A stretch of DNA of 64,000 nt from Salarias fasciatus (Eukaryota > Chordata > Actinopteri > Blenniiformes > Blenniidae), in assembly GCF_902148845.1 (NCBI RefSeq), contig NC_043760.1, forward strand, positions 22,969,743 to 23,033,742, read 5' to 3'. The notes below the pieces were generated by a model, which was not told where the DNA came from, searched no databases, and worked only from the letters and a program-made list of their open reading frames with translations. Shown here piece by piece: positions 51,001-63,076 of this stretch (its first letter is position 1; every line of letters starts with the position of its first letter). Made by a program: the position numbers and the translations under genes.

Positions 51001-54000
51001 TTTATGGAATTCCTTTTTTGATTATATCAGGGTGAAACACAATACAACCTTAGTGCCTTGGTTTGGTTGTGAACACCCGGTTCACCTTGAGGTCTCACAG
51101 TCCAACAGCACTCCCATCGCAGACGCTCTGTCCTTCTCGAAGCGGAACCATCCAGACCTTTTGCCACCCGACGCCGTGGTTCCCTCAGCCCTCCACCCCG
51201 AACAGAACAATCCCTTGAGTACGTCTGGGTGCCTGTAGGCTCTCTGAAGTTCAATGAACAGCGCAAATTGCCTGAGGAGTGGAAAATTCCTCTGTCACAG
51301 GGGTGCTCTTATCAGCAAAGCCAGATGGAGCTTCGCCGTGGCTGCATTATCTATGTGAAATTGCTTTTTCTCCCAGGAAACCCAAGGATTTACCCCCTCC
51401 CTCCTCACCCATAGGAAGAAACGGCCAGTGGTAGAGTGAAAACAGGCCCAGATCAGTCTTCTTTTAGTAATTCCTATCTGTTGTCATCATCTGTCCACTT
51501 TGTTAAAGGTTGTAGTTTATTTTATTTTTATTTTTTTGTGTTTGGGAATTGTGAAATTAAAATGCAGGAGTGCAGTGTGTCGGGATATGCATGGGAAATG
51601 CGCATGGGAGATTATGCAGAAACTGTGGTCAGAACAGCTTTTATGCTAATGGTCTGGCTTGTGGAAAAAAAACCAGTCTTGGAAAGGCCCGTCATTTAGT
51701 TGATATGGAAAACAGGCACATCAAATGGCAAAAGGCTTGACTGTGCAGTTACTTTCATTTACCTCGTCAAGCTGGCGAACGGGGCGGACGACCGAACCAG
51801 GGGCTGAATGTGATGAGACTCACTATTTACACCTCTTCCCACAGAGCTACACTCTGCTGTCATGTTTTAAGAAACATTCCAATCAGTTGTATTTTGTTGA
51901 ATGATGACGTGACAGTGTTTGACCACCTGTTCCACACACACACACACACACACGAGTAACACATCCTGTCTGCTAATAGTTTCTGATTTGTGGTTTCCCG
52001 GTGTTTGCCAGTTACCTCACGATGCTCATGTTTTTGTCGCCGCAGAACCAACCTGGAGTTGGAGCTGGTGCACCGAGGAGGAAACCTGTGCTCCGGAGGG
52101 GCCAGTGCAGCTGCCAAACGCTCATGTCTGAGTGAGTACTTACTCCTCTACCTCATGCTCTTGGGAGCATTTCTTTGTTTAAGCTATCATTAAAACTTGT
52201 CAAAAAGAATTGATTTTTTCAGTCAGTTTAATTTGATTGACCTGCCGTGTTCATGTATAAAGAAAGAAGTTTGTACGTCTTGTTTAACCAGTACGTTAGT
52301 GACGACGGCCATCCGTCATTTCCCATCATTCATTTGACATTAAATGTTCCGACATGTGATCAGATCTATTCCTCCATGCTGCAGCAGCTGAACCATTTTA
52401 GAAACGCACACATAGAGTCGATTAGCAGTGGCAGGAAAGGGTCGCCGCTGTCCCAGGTGAACTGGAGGCAGCCGTCAGAGTAAATGAAGCAGACAAATGG
52501 GTCGGGCGCTGTTTTAGTTGATTGTGTCAAAGCAGACAAGGGCGTGCATCTGGGGCAGGACGGAGGCTCAACCGAATCTCGCAGGAAAAGCTGAAAGCTG
52601 GTGTCAGTTGTCACTGGTTTCTAGAAATATTTAATCGATTGGAAAAAAAAGAAATCTGTGGATGAAGCGATAAAAAAACTGGGAAAGTGTTGAATTTGTT
52701 GCGCTGGGTATTTACCATTTTGTGTTTAATTGTTCTGTCAGAGGCGCGGCAGCAGCAGTGAAATGGGCTGTCATCCTTGAGTGCCCGGAAAGACATTTCA
52801 CACGGGAGCTTTGCCATTTCTGAGCTACATTAACCGTGTAGCCATGCTGGGAACCAAATTTACTCAGTTGCACTACATTAGTGTTCATTCTTCTTAGGGA
52901 AATGGATTTAAAGGGAAACGGCAGACGTCCGCTGACTGTGAGAGCCCGTGGGGTTTCTAAGCCCGTCTCCCAGGCGGCTCTCGGTCCGTTCGGCTGATGA
53001 GGATACCATTGACCTCAGAGGCGCGCTCCACTCAATTCTCCGACAATGAGCTGAATCAATTCCAGAGAGTCCAGCCTTCAAATGGCGCTGCTCCTTAGTG
53101 CCTCAGATTAATTCAAATATTTGCGGTTAAATAAAGTGTGCAGCTACTGCTGCGCTTGCACTTTGAAGGGGAACTCTGCTGACCTCCATCGTACAGCCTG
53201 TGCTGTATTGACACAACACATTGGTATAAATGTTAAGAAATTGAGTTTATTAAAGGGATACTTCAACATTTTGGCAAATTGGCCCATTTAGCGCAATTCC
53301 TTAGTAATTTCGAACAGCATACTTACTTTTTTTGTGAGGGCGAGCGATTGTTTATTCAGAGGTGAGTCGGGGAAGGTTTTCGGGACGGACACAACGGAAG
53401 TGAATGGTATTTTTGTTCCCCCTCGTCAAACTCATCAAATACAAAATCCAACAACCCCAAAACACTCTGGTGGACATGTTATAATCCGCATATTCACTAC
53501 GCTGTGAAATATTAATGCAAAATTACGAGATTGAGTTGTTTGTGTGAAGATTGCTAAGACGGAACTACTTACTAAACATGGCGTCTGGGCGTAGTGATTT
53601 CAAAAGAAGAAGTAGTTCCCAGTATTTGCTTCAGTGTCGTAACGCTACAATATTATTGGTTGGTGTTCCACAGCGTAGGGAATGTGCGGATTATAGCGTG
53701 TCCACCAAAGTGTTATGGGGTTGTTGGATTTTGTATTTGATGAGTTTGACGAGGGGAAACAAAAATACCATCCACTTCCATTGTGTCCGTCCCGAAAACC
53801 TTCCCCGACTCACCTCTGAATAAACAGCTCGCCCTCACCAAAAAAGTAAGTATGCTGTTCGAAATAACTAAGGAATTGCACTAAATGGGCCAATTTGCCA
53901 AAATGTTGAAGTATCCCTTTAAGGACCTTTAAACAAGTTACATTAACCTGAAGAGTGCAGATCTGATGAACAGAGTTCCATCTTTTGATTTCAGTGTCTC

Positions 54001-55064
54001 ATGGAAACAAACCACGTCTCTATTATCAGTCTTTAATCTCAGTCATACAAGAAGTTGTGGGAACAAGAGAAAGTGACGGACTCTGTTGGAGCGGTTTGTC
54101 TAATCGGGCTGATCAGACTGGATAAAGATTTGCTGCGCAGGATTTCACGGTTCAGACAAGAACGGCACTCAGCCGTTAACTGATTGAGCGCCGCGGTGTT
54201 TACTCTCCTCATCACAGAGGACTTTTGTTCCTCTCTGGCACTGGACACTGTTCATTACTCCGGAGCTGCTTCCTGCACATCTCGGCCCCCCCGGCGTTTC
54301 TAATGTGCTCTCAGTGGTGTAGAGCAGACCTCACCGTTAGCGAATTCAAACAGATCAATAGTGATCTTTTAGGAAAATGTCACCTGAAGCAACATCAGTA
54401 TCTCAGAGTAAACACCTCTCGGTTATTGTGGTCACACACTAATAAGATGTCGCTTTAAATAGACCTGAGATGACACACGTTAAATAAATTCTGGACTTGA
54501 ATTAAGGTTGTGTATCTCTGCTTTGAGTCTTCCCCCCACTCCTTTTCTTTTATCTGCATCAGAAGAAAAGAAATAAGCTGTACTGAAGATAAAAAAAAAC
54601 AGCCAGCTGTCTTCATGCTGTGTCTGAGTTTACCTGCGGAGGGCAGTGTTGCTCCAGGTATAGGGAGTTGACTTGCTATTCAAATTGTAGTGACGTTTTT
54701 TTGACTCCCTATAAATGAAAATTGAACAGGATTAGTATTTTCCATGAGAAAGGTCTTATGTTCTACTAATGACAGACTTGGTGATGCTTCAGTTTCCAAA
54801 CACGGTTCATATACTCTTCACTTCTCACAATTTGTATCCACTTTTACTCTTTATGTTGCGATTCACTTGGATCAAGCAGCAAAAATTGAACTGAGTAGGT
54901 AACTGTGTGTCGTTTGATGAGGAGGTTGGCTCTATCGCAAAAATCTGGAATGATTGGAACATGTTTGGCCTTTTTGATTTGCTGTAATGCCATAAATCAC
55001 AGTATGTGAAGCAGGTTTTGACCCAGACAAAAGCAATGGAGGCTGTAAGGTGTACTACAATTTA

Positions 55065-55099
<35 letters not shown>

Positions 55100-58000
55100 T
55101 CGCAGAGGGAGTCTCCTTTCATGTTCCATTAGTTTCACAAAGAACAGGTGTGGCTTAACCAAAGAGTCGCTCAGGGCTATCAAGCACGACCATGAATCCA
55201 TCTGGCCCGGCCCGGTTTTATCGGAGCCAAGCGTTCGCCTGCAGTCAAGTGCTTTCATCATTTGATCTACTGTGGTTTCTGTTGGGACAATAGAACTGGA
55301 GATAAACACTTTGCCCGTTTTGTTCCTGCCACAGCTCGTTGCAGCATAACGATGACGATTTTTTTTCCCTCCTCTCTCTCTCTCTCTTTTTATTTATTTA
55401 TTTATTTTTTTTAACCCGGTGCAGATCAGCTGTTCCACGTGTTGGCCATGCACATGCGTCTCTACAGCATCGACTCAGCCTACAACCCCTGGACGAAATT
55501 GACTCAGGTTACACAAAATAAAGATGCAGAGTGAGTGACGTTCCTTCTTAAGCACCTGCAGTACATCTATAAATCCCTGCATGCATCGCTCATACCCCCC
55601 CCCCCACCCCCCCGTCCTCCCTCCTCACACACAAACATGGAGTCAGAGTGCCACTTTGTCCTCTCCCTCCCTCTAAACGCCACCATTTCCTCCCCCCCCA
55701 CCCCCCTCCAGCAGCTCCTCGTCCACACAAAGAGGAGCTAAAAACAGAAAAAGGGAACGTTCGCCGTTTCCATAGATACCAATAATTGCTGCATCTGGCA
55801 AATTACCGGGCACTCCGCAGAGAGCGAAACAGCCCCGTCAGACTCACTGTACTGAGAAGAACCACCCCAGCGCCGGCACGGCGTCTCAGCTCCCAGCTGT
55901 CCGCCACACAAGCCGCCACTTAATGCAACAGAGTGTTTTGTTTTTTTTTCCCCCCCCCCCCCTACTTTCACCTACTGTCTCTTTCTTCCATCGCCATTAA
56001 CTAGAACACAAAAGGAAACGCCGGTTCGTACAAGACGTGATTGTATATTGATGTAGTAATCCGCGTTAAACAGCGTTCGCTACGTTAAGCAGCCTTTCCT
56101 GTTTCTGTTAGCGTCGTAAAGACAGCTTTTTACACCTGTTACTGTTAAAGCGCTCACAGCCACGCCGTTTTCCCAGAGGGCCGATTTGCAGTTTTAAAAA
56201 TACTTTGTCAGGGGTTGGGGAGGGCGGCGCTGTCATTAACACCCTCAGGACAGTCAGCGCGATCCGGGCCGGTTAAATAGGACAGAGACCAACGTTTCGG
56301 GATTTCAGAGGAGGAAAAACAAGGGGAAGAGATGCGAAAATTCTCGTTGTGCATTTGCAGGCAGACTTAATGCAGAAAAGAAATTAACTGGTGAGTGGTT
56401 TGGTAATGGAAGGTATTATTCTTTAAGTGCAGTTCCTCCCGTTCAAACCCTCCGAGGCCTTTCAGCAGCAGAGTGGAGACTTTGACCTCGCCAGCTAAAT
56501 TGTCAGCGGAACAAAAGACATTTAAATGGAGACGGCGCGCAGTGTGAATATGTGTAACCGGTGCTGCATTAAGGACATTAGCCAGGGGGACGCAGAGAAT
56601 GGGCCTTTTCAAGCCTTGTGTGCGTCGAGCAATTCTAAAATAATATTGACAGTCGGACCTTTGCTCTCATTTCTCTGAAAGCCCTTTCAGGTATCTGCAG
56701 TGTCACCGGCTCCTGATGGCTTTTAGTCATTCAGGCAGCCACTGGGTGACTTTAATTTGGACATAACAGAAAGAGCCATAATATTTGCACTTCATATAAA
56801 AAAGAGGAGCTTTTATTTATCTCTGTAGGATTTTTAAAATGGATTTTTACTCGTGAAGCCTCAGAAACTCCTTTGTGAGCACTGTCAGCATCCTCTGCTC
56901 CATTCCCTCCAGTTTTTACATCCATCTTTAACACAGTCCGGCTTAGGGTGACATGAACCCAGCATGGTAAACATAAAACACCTTGGATTACCACAGTGCA
57001 GCCTGACTTGTCCTTGTTTTAAATGGATGTTGTTTAATTTCTAATAAAAAATGTCACTCACTGATTCATAATAATAACATTAAAACTCCTGTTTTCAGCG
57101 TCTTTGATGGCGAAAGACCTGAAGTCCCCATGCTGTATCGAGACGTCCCCTCCCTCCTGATCATCTTCGTGCTAACCATGCCACAGCCTCTGCGGAAAGG
57201 TACAGTCTCTCTCTCTGTCTTTCTCTCTCTTTTTGAAAATCTTACCTCCACAGGTAATTGTGCGCAGCGACACTCGTCACGGTGACCAGGACTGTCAGCG
57301 GCCGCTCCGCGCCGACAGAAAAACAAATTGCTCCTGTTGTTGTTCTTTTCAGCGCCTCACTTAAACGTCTCTCAGGCTGCGTTTTTCCAGCCGAGGCGCT
57401 CCGCTAATTACCGTGCGCGGCGCTCCGGCGAGGCTCTCTCCGCTGACCCCCGGAAGCCGAACACAATGCCCTCCCCACCATGAATAGCTGCCATCCTCCC
57501 TCTGCCCCCGTCCCTTTGAATTCATAATGGCGTCTGCGTCCGTCTCTCCGCAGAGCACTTTACCTGCGTGGTGAAGATGCTGTTCAACCTGCAGTTCATT
57601 CAGGCCGTGGCCGCGCTGTCGACCAGGCTGAGCTCGGAGGAGCGGCAGGCCTGGAGCGCTTCAGGAGCACTCAAGAAGGTAAATCACAGTGCAGCCGCCT
57701 GAAATCTGACACAGTGGCGTGCTTTGGATCGTTTGACCTTTCGGATGTTTTCAAGCATCAAACAGAGATCTGTGAATATTTTTTTCTATTTCCTTTCATC
57801 CTTTGTGAAATTATTTTCCTTGACTCTGTTTCGGCTTTTATTGACAGAAAATGTCTTTTGTTTCTCATCAGTTCGTCACTTTACATCCACAGACTGGTGA
57901 TCATATTCTAAAACAAACCTTAAAAAACCTTAGGGAAAGCAGAGTTTCCATCGTTTTCTGTTCTCCTGCCACTTGTTCAAATGGTGTTAAAGAGAAATCC

Positions 58001-60357
58001 ACTGGATTGATCGCCTGATTGTCCCCAAGAACCAGCCGACAGCTCGATGAAATATAGTGTGTGAGGCTCGTTATTGAGTTGTTTTCAGCCCTCCGGTTTT
58101 ATTTATGTGATTTCTGAAGTATCAGTCTTCATTATCTGAGCAAAGTGGCGGCATAGCGGTGGATTAATTGGCTTTGCGTCTTCGGTCTATTAAGATGAGA
58201 GAGCGGATGGCTCGAATGTCAAACGACGAATAGCCGAAAGTCTCCCGTTTGGACTGAAGTGTGGATTTGCTCCAACAATGAAACTTCAGCAACGAGATTA
58301 ACATATTCTACACGTTCAAAAAAAAAAAAAGAAAAAAAAAATCGTGGCCTTTTACAATGTTTTCCTGTCACGAATGAAGCTCTTCATTCTGGTTTTCCTC
58401 CGCAGAGCGCCGCCAACTCAGAGAAGTCGTTCGAGGCGCTGCTCTATCACGTCATCAGCGAGCTCTCCAAGGACACGTGCGTCTACAAAGTGAACGAAGA
58501 AGAAACAACAATGGTGAGAAGTCAAAGTGACTCCCGAGCCCTTCGCTGCCGTCGGGATCGCGCTCCCCTCGCTCCCCTCATCGCTTCACTCCGCTCTGTG
58601 TCATCTCCCCTTGAACAATGAATTGGCCATTACCCTGCGAGACGGCGGCCCTAATATCTCCACTAATCTCCGGGGGAGATATCCATCACTGCGCTACCGG
58701 CCGGGTATTGATCAGCTGTTGCTGCTGTTTCCCCTGCAGCTGAGCTCCAGTGTGTGGTCCCCGCAGTCTATCGAGTTCAGCCTCCAGCAGTTCTGCCTGC
58801 CCTTCCTCCGCCTGTCCTGCCTCTTGCAGCACCACCTCTACGGAGACGGCCTCACCGGCTGCCTGGTACGTTTTTTTTTCTTTATCACGAATGTCATCTC
58901 CGCAGCAGAAACGCCCACTCGTCACTTTTCTGACCACTCACCTTGTCATTAGAGCTTGTTGAGCGAAATCAATGCGTCCTGCTGGCAGACAGTGAGCGTC
59001 CCTGTTTTCCCCCTGTTCGTCCGCTTGCCAGGAGGAAGAGGAGTTCTCGTCGCTGGCCGTGTGTCTGGGGCTCCTGCCCTCGGCGCCTCAGCCCGCCAGC
59101 GCCGTGCACAGCGCCTCGTGTCTGGAGTGGCCCGTCGACGCCTTCGACCTGGTGTCGCAGTGGTGCGCAGAGGTCACCGGGCTGTCTCTGATCCACGCCG
59201 AGCAGTCGCTGGTACGCACTCCCGTTTTCACATTCGTGTTGTAGAAATTTCTATTAAAAAATTGACTCAGCAAAAAAAATAAAACTGAAGTGGTTTCAGA
59301 TGTTTTTTTCTTTTGAAAGTGGGATTGATATCCTCCTTTTGCTTTTAGCCTTGGTTGACAAACCACAGAGCTGCAACGTCTTGAGTGACGACAGCGCTGA
59401 CCGTGGTTGTTAGATCCTCGTTATTTATCACTGCAGTGATCTCAGAGGCTGCAGAGCATTTGGCGAAAATATGGATATCCGTTAAGGTTTCTGTATTTAT
59501 TATCATCCCAGTGAAGGGCACCATAAAACACCGAGAAGTCAAGTGATCTGTTAGATTTACTCTGTTTTGGGTTATCGAGTTTTGCACATATGTGTAAAAT
59601 ACATGCAATGTGTATTTTTTTGAGAAATTCTAATGAGTAGATTTATTTAATGGCTTCTGTCTGGTCTCTTCTCCGCAGACCCTGCTGGTCAAAGACCCTC
59701 AGTGGGCAGCCCCCCACCTGCTCCAGCTGCCCGACAACTACAACATCATCTTCCAGTACTACCACAGAAAGGCCTGCACCGGCTGCAAGAAGGTGCCAAA
59801 AGACCCCGCGCTCTGCCTGGTGTGCGGCGCCTTCGTCTGCCTCAAAGGCGTCTGCTGCAAGCAGCAGGGGGTCTGCGAATGCGTTTTGGTGAGGCTCTCA
59901 AATCACCTTTCACTTTGATCATTTGTTTTTTTTTTTCTGATTCACATTACCGAATGTGAGCTTTTTCTCTTGCCGTGTGCGTCTCCCCGCAGCACTCCCA
60001 ACACTGCGGCGCCGCCACCGGCATCTTTCTCCTGATCAACGCCTCCGTCATCATCATCATCCGAGGACATCGCTTCTGCCTGTGGGGCTCGGTTTACCTG
60101 GACGCTCACGGGGAGGAGGACCGAGATTTACGGTACACACACACACACACTCACACACATGCACCGGCAGTCGGACATCGGCAGGTCAACCACATGCTAA
60201 ACTCGTTACTCCTGCTCTCCCCTCTGGCTTTTCCTTCAGTCGTGGAAAACCTCTCTTCCTCTGCGAAGAGCGGTATCGAGTGCTGGAGCAGCAGTGGGTC
60301 TCTCACACCTTCGATCACATCAATAAGCGTTGGGGGCCGCACTACAACGGACTCTGA
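32479..60357 (+). CDS. ubr3: UBR3, E3 ubiquitin ligase with UBR box and RING-H2, complete
   Basis: Thirty-eight coding exons: 32479-32912, 33840-33979, 34339-34491, 34750-34905, 35145-35185, 35458-35524, 35608-35738, 35888-36116, 36274-36453, 37305-37438, 37582-37668, 37755-37820, 37906-37995, 38090-38218, 38307-38359, 38453-38586, 39517-39602, 39700-39841, 41331-41427, 42470-42611, 42718-43077, 44842-45287, 45954-46042, 47791-47940, 48546-48679, 49044-49154, 49340-49540, 49624-49760, 52046-52131, 55425-55530, 57099-57199, 57554-57678, 58406-58513, 58740-58865, 59032-59211, 59679-59888, 59993-60132, 60240-60357. Sum 5619 nt, 1872 residues (human 1888). UBR box zinc finger at about residues 83-150 ([26 protein letters not shown]). 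RING-H2 at about 1218-1350 ([24 protein letters not shown]), with its loop across several exons. C-terminal UBR-autoinhibitory-like part ends [13 protein letters not shown]3 is a UBR-family ligase that, from the literature, does not bind classical N-degrons. ATG-ATG tandem start; the first is annotated. Confidence 0.96.
34033..34132 (-). repeat. Truncated reverse copy of the fish repeat seen at 5060
   Basis: Contains GGAGCTCATCCCAGCTCGCT, CATACCCTGGACAGATCACC and CATCACAGGGTC, the reverse-strand end of the same repeat family as 5060-5356. Only the 3' third is present. It lies in UBR3 intron 2. Confidence 0.42.
42032..42066. repeat. Uninterrupted T run of 35 bases in UBR3 intron 19
   Basis: A pure T homopolymer. 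It may be the poly(A) tail of a retroposon on the minus strand, but no retroposon body is visible beside it. Exact length is unreliable in assemblies. Confidence 0.7.
45895..45912. repeat. (TG)n microsatellite upstream of UBR3 exon 23
   Basis: Nine TG units about 40 bp before the exon 23 acceptor. Confidence 0.75.
51933..51953. repeat. (CA)n microsatellite in UBR3 intron 28
   Basis: Ten to eleven CA units about 90 bp before the exon 29 acceptor. Confidence 0.75.
53254..53918. mobile_element. 665-bp foldback MITE with about 250-bp inverted repeats and TTAA duplications
   Basis: The left arm (53254-53506) and right arm (53668-53918) are inverted copies. Both start AGGGATACTTCAACATTTTG from the outer ends and match with only a few mismatches as far as CTACGCTGTG. 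Each end is flanked by TTAA (53250-53253 and 53919-53922), a clean target-site duplication. The 160-bp centre holds a second small inverted repeat (GGAACTACTT near 53561 against AGTAGTTCC near 53612). There is no transposase, so it is non-autonomous. TTAA targets are used by Kolobok and piggyBac elements; the AGGG terminus fits Kolobok better, but that is inference. It lies in UBR3 intron 29. High arm identity suggests modest age. Confidence 0.85.
55067..55098. repeat. (GT)n microsatellite in UBR3 intron 29
   Basis: About sixteen uninterrupted GT units. Confidence 0.85.
55595..55962. repeat. Cluster of C homopolymers in UBR3 intron 30
   Basis: Three C-rich tracts lie within 370 bp: 55595-55613 (C with one A), 55692-55706 (C with one A), and 55950-55962 (after a T run). 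On the minus strand these are G runs. Confidence 0.7.
60134..60159. repeat. (CA)n repeat starting inside the UBR3 exon 37 donor
   Basis: The donor GT at 60133-60134 runs directly into ACACACACACACACAC, then TCACACACA. The intron is only 107 nt long. Confidence 0.8.
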
Positions 60358-62340
60358 GATCTTCCAAGTCCACCGAGAAAACCACGGCCCAAGATGGAGA
60401 AGGAGGCTTTTTCTTTTCTTTTTTTTTTTTTTCTGGTTTCTGTGTCTGCCTTGGTCAGAGATATTTGGGGAAAATCTTCAACGTGATAAACACAAACATC
60501 CATCGAGGGGTATCGCTGCCACAGCTCTGGTTCATGTGAAGTTTGTTGTACAGTCATGCCTAAAGATTAACACGTGTGTGTGTGTGTGTTCAAGTGATTT
60601 CTTGTGTGGTTTTCAACAAAGGAAAAAAAAAAGAACGAATTTGGTCAGATCAAAGTGAAAAAGCACAACTTCACAGAGAAATTGGATTGGTTTTCAACCG
60701 GCTTTTAAAGCCCCTCCTTATTTATTTGGGTTGAAACATAGATATATATCTATTATATAAAGTGCTGGATTTCCCTGCAAGGTTTTATTACGTTTTTTTT
60801 TTTTTTTTTTGCACCATTGATGACGATGTTCCTGCATATCCCGTTTGATTTATCAAAACGTGCTCTGCTGTGCTGGCATGAGTTTGGAAGCTCCTGACGA
60901 GTGTGGCGATGTTATTGCAATGTGCACTCATGGTGTGCGTGTGTGTGTGTGTGTGTGTGCGTGTGTGTGTGCGCGTGCGTGTGTGCCGACACGTGACGAT
61001 AGGCCGGACAAGTCCACCCATCAATACGACGAGAGTTATTTTGCAGACAAAGCAAAGGCTCTTTTTCTGGGTCTAGTTGCAATCCATCCTCAGGAATTTT
61101 TTTTCTTCTTTGTTTTTTTTTTTTTTTTTTTGTTTTTTTGCTGTTTTGAGATACGTTATAGATATTTAAATAAAATTGCTGCTGCTCACTGTTCAAGTAA
61201 ATAATTTTAACTTTTGTGAAGTTTTTCTTTTTTCTTTCCTTTTTTTTTTTTTTCTAAGGTTGTGCTTTGACTTTTGCGTAGATGGCTGGGAATGTCGACT
61301 GAAACTCAGTTTAAGAAGGTATGCGGTCATCACGCCCCCCCCCCCCCACTGTCTCACTTCTGGCCGGGGAAGAAACTCAAAACGCTAACTTTTTAGTCAC
61401 ACTCTTTACGATTTACCGTCCTCGCTGCGCCAAAATCCTGAAATCAAACATTTTTTAAGGCAGCGCGGCGGCGAGGAGTCCTGCTGCATTGGCAGAAACG
61501 GAACTCCACGCCACAGCAGAACTGCTGCATCACTCCTGTCAGAGTTACTCTCCCAAGATATGAAACTCAGTGAAATTAAAGTTGCTTGTGAGAAGAAATG
61601 CCAGCAATAAACATTGATCTTTCTGGTTTTACCCCCCCATGCTTTTGATCGTCAAGTCATAACTGCAGTGGAGAACATTTATTATGATGACTAACTCTTG
61701 CTCGTGCATCATCTAGTTGTGTTTTATAGTTGCATTCCAGCATTGCAGGATTATCAGACTTGAGTATCTGTTACACACTGTGCATGACATCCTTCTAGCC
61801 ATCATTACTTGTAAGTGTCTTAGCTTCTTAATTTTCACATTATCATCTTTTTTTTTTTTTTTTCTGGAACAGAAAATCTTATCCAGTTGTGCCTGTGAGG
61901 TTTGTTTGCAGTGATTAACTGCTCTGAGCTGATATTCATGAGTTTTTTTTTTTTTTTTAATGCTGGGCCACATCGTGCTGCACCGAGAAATTGTCAACGG
62001 ATATTTCAACACTTGAAACATCTCTCTTGAATTCATGCATGCTGCTTTTCTCTTTTACCGAGACCCCCCTCCCCCCCGCCCCTCCTTTTTATTTTGCAGT
62101 ACCCACTTTGTAAAAAAATAAATAAATAAATGACCGCAACCAAATAGCCAATGAGTACTGGGTGTAAAATTGTAAGTGAAAGCTTTTTTTTGTGTGTTCT
62201 CCTGTATGAATGAAGAGAGAATACAGTACATTACTGTAGGTGCTGACTCAAACTTTCTCAGTTTGACCAGAAAGTATGACTTTGACATTTAATGCAAAAT
62301 GTAACATATGTGAATAAAATATAAACACACTGATCTGATC
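60358..62340 (+). other. UBR3 3' UTR with several possible poly(A) signals
   Basis: Non-coding sequence after the UBR3 stop holds AATAAA at 61169-61174, 61606-61611 and 62313-62318. The last is followed by a TG/GT-rich stretch (CTGATCTGATCTGCCTCG then TTTTGTAAGTGTGG), the better downstream element. Alternative 3' ends are therefore likely. The region also has long T runs (60417-60431, 60793-60811, 61116-61131, 61850-61863) and a C run at 61335-61348. Confidence 0.5.
60932..60985. repeat. (GT)n/(GC)n imperfect dinucleotide repeat in UBR3 3' UTR
   Basis: GT units with interspersed GC, about 54 bp of alternating purine-pyrimidine, a composition that can form Z-DNA. Confidence 0.75.
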
Positions 62341-63076
62341 TGCCTCGTTTTGTAAGTGTGGTTATTTTTTGCTGGGTCTGCTTCTCTATGACTGCAGTGA
62401 TGTGATTTATCTGGCTGGTTTTTGGCACATCGGGACTCTTCATCTCAATGTACTGAGTCTTGTTATCACCACAGCTTTGTTTTCACACATAACCATTAAG
62501 AATTAGTTGTGATATGAATTCTGAGCCTTGTTATCATGACTCTTTGACTGATTCAGCGTAAGATAGCTTCAGTATTTCCTTCAGTAGTGGCTTCTCTCCA
62601 CTCTCATTTCAATAAAGTAGCTTGGTTATCTTTATGACCACCAGGAGCCTCAGATCAGTGGAAGGATTGATGTAGTTAGATGAACCTTGTAGTCATGTCA
62701 CACAGCAGATCCCCATCTGATATGCAGTAAAAACAAAAATAGGATGCACCTTCAACAAAGGCTTCTGATGTAAATAGGAAATGAAAATAGATTTACGCTC
62801 ATATTTACAACGTGAAACCTGGATGAAGCTTTTTCTTTATCCCTGTTTACAAATGAATGTTCATCTCTGCTTCTGACTTGAATTGAAAAATGAATGGTCC
62901 TTTTCGGACGAAATGTGCTGAGAGGGGGGCAATCAGGCTTTTCATTCTGACTTTTGTTTTTTAAGTAACAAAAGTTTAGTTGTTTTCAAAAGTCATGTGT
63001 CATGAATCAGTGATGGACCCAGAAGTGGAAGAAGTTCAGAGAATTTATCAACTACAAAAGATTTCTCAATATGTAC
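62341..63076. other. Intergenic region between UBR3 and the MADF-domain gene
   Basis: AT-rich, no convincing exon. The 3' UTR of the minus-strand gene should lie here. A minus-strand poly(A) signal is possible near 62612 (plus-strand TTTCAATAAAG gives only a plus-strand signal), so no clear end was assigned. Confidence 0.35.

Noticed and set aside
53551-53823. 90-codon open frame inside the MITE
   Set aside because: It spans the centre and the right arm of the inverted repeat and has no transposase likeness.
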